From Litomosoides sigmodontis (taxonomy: Eukaryota > Nematoda > Chromadorea > Rhabditida > Onchocercidae): 64,000 nucleotides of DNA. The notes under the pieces were generated by a model. It was not told the DNA's origin and did no database searches. It saw only the letters and a list, made by a program, of their open reading frames with translations. The translations under genes and the position numbers were made by a program. Below are positions 28,301 to 41,298 of the stretch, piece by piece. The stretch covers positions 9,176,483-9,240,482 of the forward strand of contig OY718807.1 of assembly GCA_963070105.1 (NCBI GenBank), in the 5' to 3' direction. Within the stretch, counting starts at the first letter, position 1; every line of letters begins with the position of its first letter.

Positions 28301-31300
28301 ACAAATATGAATAACATAGGGAAAATTGAAGAGACAATTATTAATTCCTTCCTTCTTTCAAATTTTCGTTAATTCAAAACAATTAAATTATAGTTACTGC
28401 ATTGCATTACGGTATATTTAAAATTATAGTTACCGTAGTGCATTTTTACCAATTTATTTTTCATGTATTTTATATGTCTAAAAAACTGCAATTGTCCAGT
28501 TTCGTTTTTGCCTTTTTTTTTCTCTTCTAAATAAGTTTCCAACATTTTTCATTTTTCAAAATGATGTCTTTCGATGATAAGAGCAATCGATCTTCCACTT
28601 TTTTTTCAAAAAAAAAGGTTAAAATAGATTGAAATAGAAAAATATGTGTCACTCATAGTTGTTTCTGTTCAATTCACATCTCTCTGATAACACTATCATT
28701 CGATGAAGAACTTAGGATCGGATGATTGCAAAGCATTTGGCATGAAATGCAATATCAGTTGAACCATTAAGAAATCGTGGATCTCAGAGGCGCACAAATT
28801 TTGAAATATTTCAGTGTTTTTTTTCATCGTTATTACGGCCTATTTCAAAATTATAATTTGGTTTAGTGTTCTAAACAAAAAACTTGTAATAAATATATGT
28901 ATATATATAGCAGGTGCAAAAAATGATTAAAAATAAATAAAATTAAAAAATTGGGTATAAATGATAGATATTAGCAAGTTGAAATGAGAGCGCTTAAGCT
29001 TTTCTATTTTTTTTTTGTGATCGTTCGATATTAAATGTTTAATTCAACAATGCTAAAGGTACTCATTCAGTTTGTTAACCGTTCAAATCCATAATATATT
29101 TTCTTTCATAATATATTTTCCTTCTCTCAAATTTCAAACTCTTAAATTGTGGCACTAGCTTGTTCATTAACTTCCTAATCATCTCTGTCCTACTTTTTTT
29201 TTCTTCAAAAAAGCTTTTTTTTTATCTTATCAGTTATTCGATATCTTAGAAGCACATAGATGCTGCTCCATCATTCACCTGTTCTTTTCTTTCCACTCTG
29301 TCTTTTTCTCTCCCTCACTCCCTCTCTCTCTCTCTCGTTGTCACTCTCCTTTCTCGTACTTTTTGAATTTTTGTGTTTTATAATTATTGCTAACGACGTC
29401 TTCCAGATATTTTAAGAGCTATTTCTAATTCCTCAAATTTTGCGCATAATTTCAAACGTCAATTTTGTGAATAAAATAGAAATTCAAATTGCTTTAAAGC
29501 GATTAAATTTCAAATCGTTAAATTGGAAATGTTTTAAAGAGTGGAAATTAGATGGCAGAAGTGAATGGGAGTCAACATATCAATGAGAAATCCTTCTTCA
29601 TTTTCCTCTTCCTCTCTCTTCCTTCTTCTCCTTTTCCACTAATTTTCCATTTTTGCATTTGCAATGTTCCATTTTCTGTAAATTTAAATTAACTGAATGA
29701 GAATAAGCAAAAAAATTTTTTTTTTAAAATAAAACAAAAAAAAGAAGTGACGCCTGTTAAAGACGTTCACAGCACCGAGAAAAAAATAGTTTTCAATTTT
29801 TATATTTTTACAAATTCTTTTCAAAGAGCAAAAAAAAAGAGAAAAAAATTTATTTTCACAATTTTTAAATTTTTAATAAAATTTTTTTGAGACAATAAAC
29901 CCGAGCAATTTTTCAAAAAATCGAGCAGTAAATTTGTCGCTCCTTTTTCGGTCTTTTCCTTATTCAAATTAATTTTATATTAATTAAAATTTTTTCATTC
30001 CTTTATTTATGTTTGTATTTGAATTGGAGCAAGGCAAATGAGTGCTTTAAAGTTGCTTTTGGTTCATTCGAAAAAATGAACGCACATGAGACATGAATGG
30101 AAGGCTCTTTTTTGGCAATTTACGATTTTGAAAAGTAAGACGAAAATTTAAGAAAAGATAAATTCCACAATGAAAAAGAGAGCACTATATATTTAAATGG
30201 GTGAAGAGAAATTTGAAATATTGAAATCAAGTGAGATATTGCGGATGTCTTTCTTCAGCACACTATTTATCTCTTCATTTAGTCCAATACTTAACCACTC
30301 GTGGTATTAAAATTCAAAATAAATTTAATATCAGAATTTTTTTTTCGGTTCAGAGCGATGACGAGAGATTCAAGTAAACAATTTCATCTCAATCAGTCTT
30401 CAAGAATTGCACGTGAAAATGTTAAATCCAACACACTTTCATGTTTTCACCTTTTATTTTAAAAAATTTAAAACTTTGAAGTGCGGTAATATTATTGAAA
30501 TATCATGTTTTACATCGTTGTCACTGGCATCCCTTTTTTTTGCATTGCTATCATTAGCGTATTCATAACTTTTTCTTGCATTATTTACGCTATCATCGCT
30601 GCTACCATTAAGACATTGTTTTTCTATTAATTAAGTAAAAAATTTTTAAATTTTTTAAGCACTCAAAGTTGTCACCAACCGCTGCAAATGCAAATACAAA
30701 CTTCTTATTTTATACTTTCTTTTTTTTCCTTTTTCAGTGTTCACATTTTAATGACTTATAGTTTCAACTTGACGTCATTCTTAATTTATTGCGCTTCTCT
30801 TTTCGCTTTTTCCTTTTTTTTTCTTTTACTTATAAATGATAACTTTTATAAAAGGGAGGAAAATTCAAGCGAGCACCACACGCATTTCAGTACTTTCATT
30901 CACGTCAGTTTCCGTGAAAAAATGTTGCCTCATTTTAGTAGTAAAAGAAAACGGAACACAAATTATAGAATGGTTTTTTTTCCTCTTTTTTTCATTTCTG
31001 TCTTTTTTTTGCTTTGATAATTTCGTGTAAATTTTCAAAAAAAAAAAAAGAAAGAAATGCTTACCATCGCCGAAAATGAAATTTTCCTCTAATTGCAATT
31101 GACATCCTACCTTTCTCCAAAAATTTTCCTCTTATTTTAAATTTTCTTCTTTTTTTAAAATTTTCTTCATATTCTTCCTATTTTAAATATTAGAAATTTA
31201 TTGGTTGAAAACGTTTATTTTTGAATGTTTTCTTCCTCCTCTTACCTTTTTCTTTTTTTCGTTTTCTATCAGTAATGGAAGTTTTGCAAAAAAAAAAAAA

Positions 31301-34300
31301 ATTGCATGAAGAGGGGTAATTTTTACTGCTTGATCGATTAGAAGAAATTTTTTTCCTCTGATCGATAGGAACATGTGGATGAGATGATTGTGAGATGAGG
31401 AAAAAAGCATGTTTGCAAATAAAATTGGCTAGATAATTAATATTTAATTAAAAATTATTTAATTTTAGGGATTTTTGCAAATTAGTAATTAAATAAGTCA
31501 GAAAACACCAAAGCATGCGGCCATTGTATATAATTATCCCATCAATAATTAACCAATTTTAGGCGAACTTTCAAAATGAAAACAAGGAACGACAGGAACG
31601 GCAGGAACGACGACTCACTCATTAATTTGTAATTCAAAAAAAAAAAAAAAAAAGTCGCTCAAAAAGGATTGATGTCATTTGAAGTGATGTCAAAATCGAT
31701 TGTATGCTTGATGTCATCGTGTATTGTCTGTAAAGTTAAATGTCCGGGTGGAAAAGTTTTCGCTGTAATAATTTTTACACCTATTTTACACAAAGTTAAA
31801 ATTTAGTTTCAAAAGGCAAAATAATTGTTTAAATTTTGCACATCCAAATATACATGTGTAAAAAAAATAAACCTTAACTCGCAATGAAGAGGAGTAATTT
31901 TTAAATTTCATATTAAATTATGACATATCGGTAACAAAAATTAAGCTTCATACTGGAATTTCCCCATCCTTTTTGCTTTCTTTCCTTCTCCTTTTCATTT
32001 AATTGAATTTTATAAAAATTTTTTATCATTTGCATCAAATATGCAGTCGATGAATTCAACTATTAACCCCATCAGTTAAACCTTAAGGAAACAAAATTTG
32101 CATAATAATGAAAAAGATTGCATTGAAATTTCGAAATTTCTAATTAAATATTTCGTCAAAATTCGTACTACAAAATGAGCAAAAATTAGCTTTATAATTT
32201 AACAATTTATAATTTAACTTTAACTACGTATGAACTCTTTAAAATTTAACTATGAGAAAAGTAAGCGATAAAAAAAAATTTTAGGACTGGAAAAATTCCA
32301 AAAAAAAACCTTTAAAAGGTTATTATTTGAGGAAAATTTTTAAAAATTCAAAAAATTTATGCATGGAGAAATTATTGCAGAGTGTAACGGTTAATTATTG
32401 TGCAAGCGCAGTAAGCCTTAATGGGCTAATTCAGCATTTGTCCCTTCTTGGCATTCTTCAAACTTGCATGATTTCAACATTCATCCTCACCTCTTCCTCA
32501 TCTCTCATTTCATTTGCTAAAATTTTGATGAAATATTTCACTTCTCTTTTCTTTCGTCATTTATTGCTTAATTTTAATGTAATTTATCCAAATTTAATTT
32601 GGATTAAAATTTAATTTTGCTTTTATGTGAAATGCTTTTCTCCAATTTATAAAAGTGATTTTTTGGTGTAAATTTTTTTCGAATTTTGTAATTTGATTTT
32701 TATTACTTCAGATTTTTTTCACCATTTACTGGAAGCAATTTGACATAATTTAGATTGATTATTTTATTGCAAAAATGATGCCATTAATAAATGATCGAAC
32801 ATCGATTTTCATTCCCTCGTGTTTCAATCATGATTTTCATTCCTGTATTTAATTATTAATAATTATTAAATTAAATTTTTACCGTTTCTTCTTTTCCTAA
32901 TTACATTACTCTTTTCCTCTCTTCCACTCCGCCTCTCTTTCTCCCTCTTTCTCTTCCATTTCCGTCTTAAATAAAAGTTTGCAAATATTGAAATTTTCAC
33001 GGAGGCGTTAGAAGGGCGCTGATGTCATCAATGTGATGCATTATTTTTAGATCTATTAGTTATAAATCACCAAATGATAGCTTCCATTCTCTGCCTCTCA
33101 CCATCTCTCTTATTCCCTCTGTCTTTCATTTTTTCCTTTTTTTTTAATTTGAACTTTTTTTCGCCCTTTAATCCATCACATTTACCTTTATGATTTCTAA
33201 TTGATTCAATTTCAGTCAATTTATCTTAGTTAACTTTTGCATTTTTTTTCTCATAAAATAATTTTCTTTTCTTTTCCCAACAAATCTGTAAAAATTTAAT
33301 TGCTTCAAAAATTATTTTGCCAAAATTTGTTAGACCAAACGAAACGTTTTTTTTTGCAAGTAATTGCTTAGTTTGTCAAAGTAATTGCAATTAATTGTTG
33401 AGTGGGAAAAAAAGTTTTAAAGTTCGTTTTACTTGTTAGACTTTTTGTAAAATATTTTTTTTGAAAAAAAAATTGTAATTTGTGTGAGTGGAAGTTTTTA
33501 GGCTAATACAATGGATGAGGCATAACTGCAGGAAGCTGTCCATTGAACTGATTAATTTGACATGAAAATTGTATTTTCCTCTGATAATTCATTACCAGTT
33601 TGAAGGAAGGATGTTAAATTCGGTGATACAATAGGAAGGTATTTAATACAAAATTATTTATTAGTATATTCCTGCTTGATATCTATTTTATTTTTGATAA
33701 TTTAATCATGGAAGGAAAAAACATGCAGTAATTTGTTTTTTTTTAATTTACAAATTAATTTTTTTTTGAAATTTAAAAAACTTCCACTGGAGACTGGGCA
33801 AAAGTCAGCGACAGTCATACGCAGTGTTGCAAAATTTAGCATTTAACACAATGCTGTTCGATTGAAATCAAATAGAATAGTTGAAATGAAAAGAGAAATT
33901 TTGACTAAATCTCTTCGATGTGTTTCTTTTTCTTATTTCATTTATACGTTAGCATTTAAATATTTTATTGGAAAAAAAAATTGTCTTTCTTTTGATGCAC
34001 TAATCGATAATTGTAGTTTCGCTTTTTCTCACCGCTAATATGATATTACTTCCTTTTTTTTTTATTTACGTTCTCTAAAGAAAGGCAAATTTTGATGGAA
34101 AAAAATTTCCATTAAAATTACATTTGATATTTGGCAAACGATTTGTTCGTTTGATGAGAAGAAGTGAACGAACCATCGAAGTCAGTTTTAATTTACTTTT
34201 GCAATTTACCTTTGTCTATTTACTTGGTTTTTTAAAATTTTGCAAAAACAAACAAGAAATGTAACACGATTTTTAACAAACTGATATGTAAATTAATTGA

Positions 34301-35308
34301 AGTGAAATCATTTTACACTAATTTAATTGAGCATAATTGCACTCTATTCACTTCTGTCATTTCCCTGCTTGATAAGCGGTAACATGAAAGCTTTCTATTC
34401 GCTATGTGATCATTATCATTATCACTATCGTCATCATTACTCGTTATCGCTATCACTACTACTATTATCACTGTTATTATCATTACTGCCACCGTCCTCG
34501 TCATCATTATCATTATCATTCTCACTATCCTTATCATAATCATTATCATCATCATCATGTATTGTTTACAATTTCACTCAATTAGAGCAACGATAGATCG
34601 CTTAAGATTAAGCGCTGCTTACAACTGACTACTTCTCATACAAATGAATCGATCAATTTTTTAATTTATAATCTGCTTACTTCACTTACCTCTTCCTCCT
34701 CTCAATTCATTGTTATTTAGTAATCTATAATCATTTAGTTTCCACTTCCTTCCATCTTTCCTCCATTTCACTTTGTAAATTATATCTAAGAGTGAGTGAG
34801 AGTGAGAGAAAGAGAGAGAGAGGGAGAGCGAGAGAGAGGAAGAAAAGAAAAGAAAAACAACTATTCTATTTTGTATACAAAATTCATTTTCGTTTCTTTT
34901 TCCTCATCAATTGTTTACAAGATGTTACACTACTACTGGCTTTGATTCAAAAAATTTCTAAGGTTTATTTTTACCATTCTGGACCTTTTTAGTACTTCGG
35001 CTTCCTTTCTTTCCTTCTCCTCTCTCTCTCTCTCTCTCTATGTCTCTGTCTCCTTCTCATACCCATGCTGCTATACAATTTTTGGCTTTTTTAATGTTGA
35101 AAAGCCAATCCAGGAAAAAAGTGGAAAAAAGCAGCACAGTGAAAGATGAGAGAAAGAAGGAGGGAGAGAGAGAGAGTAGAGAGAAAGGAATTTGTTTTTT
35201 AATGCAAATTGAAAAATGACATCATTTATTTCTTCGGCCCTTCAACAGAGCATAATTTATTTTTTTTAAAAATGCAAAAAAATGTATTAATCTGTGTCCG
35301 CTTACATC

Positions 35309-35535
35309 TGTGTGTGTGTGTGTGTGTGTGTGGGTGTAAGTGGGTGGGTGCATGTATGTGTGGGTGTGTCGATGTGTGAATGTACGTGGATATTTATATA
35401 TACGTGTGCGCCTGTGTGTGTACGTGTATGTATGTGTGTGTACGTGTGTGTGTGTGTACGTGTGTGTACGTGTGTGTATGTTGTTAGTAAGCTCGTTGAT
35501 CGGCCACAGAGGCGATTGTAGTAAGCGATAGTAGC

Positions 35536-35575
<40 letters not shown>

Positions 35576-35665
35576 TCTTCGGGGAATATTTTGTTTATAA
35601 AGCATAAAGCATTTGTTTAGTGGAAGATGGGGAAGGGAGATGGCCGGGGGAGGGGGGGGGGATGA
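35309..35665. repeat. Compound microsatellite block
   Basis: A TG tract (35309-35333) leads into imperfect TG/TACG repeats to about 35480, then an AGT triplet array (about 35531-35575), then a G-run (35645-35661). Frames through it encode only Tyr, Cys/Val or His/Thr repeats and are not genes. Confidence 0.9.
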
Positions 35666-37080
35666 CTGACGAGAGATCAGATGAAAATGTTGATAATTTT
35701 TTCGTAAAATATCAGAAGAAATGATAAGGGATTATTTTCCAGTCCAGAAATGAAATAGCAAATTGTACTCCAACACAATCCCACAACTTCATTTCTCTTT
35801 TTCAATAAAATTTTCCAGCAAATAACGTCTGTGTTAAATCGCCAAAAAAAAAGAGGAGCGCTGTTGTGTGACAGTGAGTTAAAGAGTGATAAGTTAGTGA
35901 TAAATGATAGCTCTAGCAGCATACGTTACATTGCAATCAGATATCTTCCATTACAGCTTATTATCTCTTATCAGTAAATATATGCCTGTCTAGCAGGATA
36001 AGTTAGATTTCGTCTAGTAGGATAAGTGATTTGAAAAATTTACCATTCAATATTTACCGTTTGCTAATGCAAAAAAAATGAATCGATCAATTTAGCGGAT
36101 CGTTCTACAATTATTTTATTGATTGATTGATTGAAGTAAGTGAGAAAATTTTGAAATTGGCAAATTTTATTAGTTGTGAATTAGAAGAGATCAATGAATT
36201 AATGATAACTTCTATTGTAACTTATCATTATCATTTATCATTATCGCTGCAAGGTTTCATGTGTCATCGCAGGATAACAGTTCCATTGATCGATCAAAGT
36301 AATGTCTTCCGTAATTGGCAGTGTACACCGAATAGAATAGAAATTATTCTATTAAAGAGAAGGAAGGATGAGAGAGAGGGAGAGGGAGAGAGGCAAAGAG
36401 GGAAGAATACTAACGTTTGGAAGGTATGAGTTATTGGCTATATGTATTAATTCAGTTTGAGGGAACATGACTGAAATATATGGAGAGGGCAAGCAGGCTA
36501 TTAGAAGAACGAAGAAGACTGGTAATATATCAAATTCTCCTTCATACAACTTTCGCAAAAATTACGATTTTTTTATTTCAAATAATGTGAGAGAGAGCGA
36601 GAGGAGTAAGCTTAAGCATCAAATTACTGGAAACTGAAATTACTGGAAAAAAAAAGAATTGAAATATGTAAAACTTAAAACGTAAAATAATTAAATATGG
36701 CTTCATATCAGTTATCATAACTTTCATCCAAATGACAAACTTATTAGTTATGGAAATGATGCTGTTGATCGCTGATATTTTTGATGATCAAATGTTAGGT
36801 AGGAAATTGAAATTTCAACTTAAAAAAAAAGTTTATTATAAAATTGAAATGCTTTTTTGTTTCTTTCGTAAGTTTACTGAATGCCACTAATGTTTCACGT
36901 TAACTCGCTATTCGTTTATGTCCAGCGTGTCACACAGACACATGTCCACTCTTATAAGTGAATGAAGGCCTTAAGCGACTAATTGGTCGTTCGCAAAAAA
37001 AAAAATTTTTTTCTTAATTTCATCAAAAGTGGAAGGAAAAGTGCAGCATCACTCGCTCGCACATATGAAAATCACCAGTG

Positions 37081-37263
37081 CTACGATAAAATCCCAGTCA
37101 TCTGAGCCCAACAGACCGAGGTGTGGGCCGTTATATCCAGGTTATCCACATTTGGCGCATCACTTGCAGTGCTAGGTCCGTGTCCCTTCACGCTATCTCC
37201 ATGTGCCTTCACCTTATTGCTGTCCTCAAAGACACGAATCACATACCGCTCATCTTCCATCAT
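37081..37263 (-). other. Orphan minus-strand coding-like frame
   Basis: A 60-codon frame begins ATG ATG GAA GAT and is much richer in GC and in Asp, Glu, Lys and Gly codons than its surroundings (MMEDERYVIRVFEDSNKVK...). Possible donors lie after AAT (GTGGAT) and after TCG (GTCTGT). No later exon was found at lower coordinates. It could be the first exon of a gene with very long introns, a tiny gene, or a leftover. I recognise no domain. Confidence 0.35.
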
Positions 37264-37899
37264 TTATTACCGCTGCCATTTTGAAATTTAAATTTTCACT
37301 TTCCCCTCAATCATCAACAATACCTCAGTGTTACTTACCATTCGCTCAGGTCACTGAGCAGTAGGTGCCATCATTCTCACATGTTGCAATCAACTATTCA
37401 AGTTATTTTTGTAGAATGATGTGTCTTCACATTTGAACAGTCATTCTTAGAGCAAATTTTCCAGATGGTCACTTCTCATAGCGTTAATTTTCCCTACCAT
37501 TATTCCGTATTCATGCATTTGCGTTACACAGTTAGCTATGTTATGTGGCTATTTTGTGCTACCGAATGGAATTTACTGTGACAGTTATTAAATTATTTGC
37601 AAATTTAGTGCTGAACTGCACCAATTTTTCTCGAAGAGTGTTATTCATGTTCATGATTTTTTGTTGAATTTGCTTCCGCTTTATTTTTTTTCAGTTGATT
37701 TGATATATTCGAGTTTTCAGATAAAGTTTTGTAATCTTTATATATGCGGGCTCACTTCCTAGTTATTTCAGATATTTCATTTGCATTTTCAATTTATTTT
37801 GAACAAATTTGTTCGTCGAACATTTCCTTACTATGTTGACAGTACTGAGGCATCTAGTACAATGCCATAATATGCTTGATGCTAAGAATCGTTTTGCTA

Positions 37900-40784
37900 A
37901 TGCCCAAGAAATGTGATGGTTCAACGTGTACGCCTACGTTATCGTCAATGTCGGGATTCAGTCCGTCAAGGACTTCAACTGTCAAAACTGGTAAAAATCA
38001 ACATCGTGGTAATACCACGACAACCACTACCACTAAACCGGTTGGTCTTTTTTTCTTTTTACCTTCAAAATTATCTCTAAATTTCAAATATTTTGATATA
38101 TTTTCTATTTTTGACATTTTTTTCTAGAAAAAGCATTATAAAGCAGTTGATGGGATGCGAAGTATTTTCTATGTCTGTTTTAAATTTATCCTCCAGGGTT
38201 TGTTTAGCTTTAATAGGACTAGGCTAAATGAATAAAATAGAAGGTTATAATTTTAAAAAATATTTAAAAATTTGCTTATGAGATTGAGACCTATTTTTAA
38301 AAATTTTTTTACACCCTTGTGGTATCCCTATACTCCAGTTTTGCTTAATTTAGGGATTCACTATTTTGTTTTGGTGTTTGTGTCCTGTAGATTCTTCAAA
38401 TTTCTAACCAAAAAATCTTAGGTCGAATGTCTTCATAGCAATTACGCCGATCTTCATAAATAAATAAATTTTAATGCGAAATCTCAAAATGATTCTCCTT
38501 CTCCGTGGAACATAACTTCAAATAAGCATCTGAAATAAACAGAGCAGGAATGATGAAATGAAGCGAGTGGTGATTGTTTGATTTTTGTATGTACGGTGTG
38601 TGTCCGAGAATAAATAGCAAAATATTTTGGTCAGAGCGGTTTTTTGATCTCATAAAATTTTCTATTAATAACTTAAAATTTCACAGTTGTTTATTTAAAC
38701 GTTATTGGTGCCGAAATTTTTTCTGAAAGTTTATTTTTGGACACAGTAAATACTGTCGACAATATTACAGAGTAGTTATGATTTCTACGTCGCAAACCAG
38801 TTCTTGACAGCTAAATCAGTGGGTCAACAGGTTCACGAACTACGACCAAGGCCATTCTATGACGTATTTTTGGGTGGCAGCTGTGGCAACACTGTATGGC
38901 GAAGAGATTTGGTTACTATCGTTACTATTTTGAAAAATTTTTGGTGTGTGTTGTTTTAAAATAAGCAAGTTAGTTCGGAAGAATATGTGTTCAATAAATT
39001 GAAAACTCGAACAAGGGATTTGCTTTGCGAAATACTGAATTTGATTTTATAGGTGATACCTTACTTGGAAAAGCGCGCCATCAGTTATTACGATCCTCAA
39101 AGAAGTGTTTGGAATGAACATATGATTAACGAAGAAAGCGTTGCCAAAGAGGTTTTCTGTGAATGAAACTTCTCTTCAGGATTGTCTCATTGTTTGACAT
39201 GTGTTGACATTCTAAACAGTAAATTAAAATTGAATATACATGTGTGACCAATCGAAACAACAGGTTAATGTAAGAGAGGCAAGACATGGTTATCATCCGT
39301 CTGCTACGGTATAAGGACTAAAAAGAGTCAAAAATGATTAAATTTGGTGTCTGTAGTCATCACCTGTAATAAAATCTTGTTTCAGAATTCAAATCTATTC
39401 CTTTTTGTGCTTGATCCAGCAACTGTTAATGCGACATCATTTCTGGAAATTGCTCATTTTGCTGTTCGGAAAGCACCCAAGTTGGTGGTTGTTTTCTTAC
39501 GACAGTCAGAGTGGAAAGAACGAGCACGTCCTGAGGATTTACCTGACAGACAACGTACATGTGATCTTCTTGATGATATACTAGCAATGCATGATGTTCC
39601 TGTCTTGCAGTCCGTTCAGGTTTTTCTTTTTTCATGGCGAAAATAAGTTCTTAAACAATTTTTTATTATTTCATTTTACGATTGTTACTCTCTTACAATT
39701 TTTGCAAATTTCACTTCTTTCAAATCGACTAATTCCATTGCTGTATAATAGAAGTTATGCATAAATGTATCCCTGCAACTTTTACAGGATGCTCTTCGAT
39801 ACATTGATGAAATTATAATTGGGGAAAAGAGGTGGTCCGAAGCAATGTCTAATCCATTTCAAAGGCTTCCATATATACTTATACGAGGGAGACGTACATG
39901 TCGGCAAGCAGTAAATCACGTACAAAATGCATTACGAAGTGCTAAAAATGGTGTAACAAAGTGGAGGGGAAGCAAGTTTCTTTTATTAGGTAATCTGTCA
40001 TCATGTATTATTCGGATCATTGCAACGTATAAATCTCTTTCCTTAATCTTCCTCTCTCTCAAGCCTTAAGTTAAACCATAAAACTCGGCATTACTAAATT
40101 ATGTCACATCGCTCATGAGATTCTGATCATTTTTGGGAGTTTTTTCTGTTAGCTAATTTTTTTGCAGAATTTTTTTATTTTTGCCGTCATTCTCAACTTT
40201 GAATTTTTGACATCAACAACTTGATTTTTTTGAATGATAATTTCTGGCATTTTTTTGTCAAAAAGACTTGAGCTAATGATTGAAGCGTCGGTTAAAACTT
40301 AATGGGTTTGAAGTGGGGAAGGAAGCAAACTTTGATTTTCTTTCAAAAACTGCATCTTATACACGGTATCAAGCTGCTTGGTAAACTAATTATGCTAATG
40401 GACATTTGATTTCAATTGAATTTTTTAGGTTTGTTTGAAATTTTATTATTATTGGCGGTATATTTCTTCCTGCGTACGCTTCCACTTATTCTCCTACTGA
40501 TACCGTTTCTTGCATTTGATGTTTTCATGGCACTTTTCTCAACTATTTACTATTGCTATAAAATAAATGCAGCTGCACGACGTCGTGCTAAATTAACAAA
40601 TGCAGCAGCAGTATCACTACCTATAGCCGGTCATGCCGTTGTGCCTTGCAATATCGTTGCTCAGCAAATTCCGCTCAGTTATTGTTATCAGTCGATGAAT
40701 CGCACTGTGCATGCAACTTCAACCTCCCTTCCTCTACGTCGTAAGCCTTTTTGCTACTACGATCAGTGGTTTTATCGAAGTTAA
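37900..40784 (+). CDS. olrn-1: OLRN-1/Raw-type two-pass membrane protein
   Basis: Exons 37900-38040, 38128-38172, 38771-38947, 39053-39151, 39386-39619, 39788-39989 and 40429-40784 join in frame to 417 residues. Residues about 91-245 form a nucleoside-2-deoxyribosyltransferase-like domain: the strand-loop YDVFLGGSCGNTVWRRD, then YYDPQ-x-VWN, a FLFVLDP strand and the helix FLEIAHFAVRKAPKLVVVFL. Two hydrophobic helices follow near 301-345, then an Arg/Ala-rich segment and a Tyr-rich end. This order matches Drosophila Raw and C. elegans OLRN-1, which controls left-right asymmetry of the AWC olfactory neurons upstream of calcium-MAPK signalling. The donors of exons 1 (GTTGGT) and 3 (GTGTTG) are weak but are the ones that keep phase. 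The 45-base second exon is inferred from its sites and phase only. The start was chosen at MPKKCDG; an in-frame ATG lies 21 bases upstream. Confidence 0.85.
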
Positions 40785-41298
40785 CTTAATTTTGTTGATT
40801 TTATTCCAAGCCTGAATATTCTAATTAAAATTTAAGTGTTGATGCCTAGTTTTAATTCCACATGGGTAGCTAATACTTTGTGAGTTTCAAGTGATATCTC
40901 GACTTAGTTGGATTTAATTTGAAATTTCTTGCTTCTAATTATTAATTCATCAATCACTTTATTGTTCATATATAATTATTTTAAACGTTAGTCAGATTAA
41001 ATTAACTCTTTATGATTCAAACTTCGTTTTAAATTTTGGTCTGCCGATGCTATAAATCTGTGACTAATGAGGAAGTACAGTCAACATTCGATTTTTGGTT
41101 ACAGTATAAAGTTATTTTTAAGTTCGCAGCAGCGAGCGGATGAAATCATTGTTTGCAAACGAACTGCAGTTGAAATAAAATAAAAAATGAGGATTTTTTG
41201 TATTAATTTCATTATGCAAGAATAAAGCAAATAAATTTGCAGTATTGAAAAAGCGGTCTTATGATAATAGCAGCAGTATTCCGAATCCACTGAGATGG

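Larger units (their letters stand above)
19330..37080. other. Gene-poor AT-rich stretch, part 2
   Basis: No convincing exon series was found on either strand. The sequence is rich in A/T homopolymers, CT/GA tracts (for example 21330-21365, 21680-21708, 34800-34840, 35020-35040), ATC/ATT-type triplet stretches (34400-34558) and a compound microsatellite block (35300-35665). The unusual item is the hairpin at 22296-22371. Confidence 0.55.

Noticed and set aside
28400..28442. Short hairpin with 12-base arms (TGCATTACGGTA / TACCGTAGTGCA)
   Set aside because: Arms are too short for a microRNA precursor, and such inverted repeats are common in AT-rich DNA.
34313..34558. Frames on both strands rich in Met/Ile/Asp or Ser/Leu
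   Set aside because: They come from ATC/ATT triplet repeats.
35222..35605. 127-codon minus-strand frame
   Set aside because: It is the translation of TG and AGT microsatellites (Tyr, Thr, His runs).
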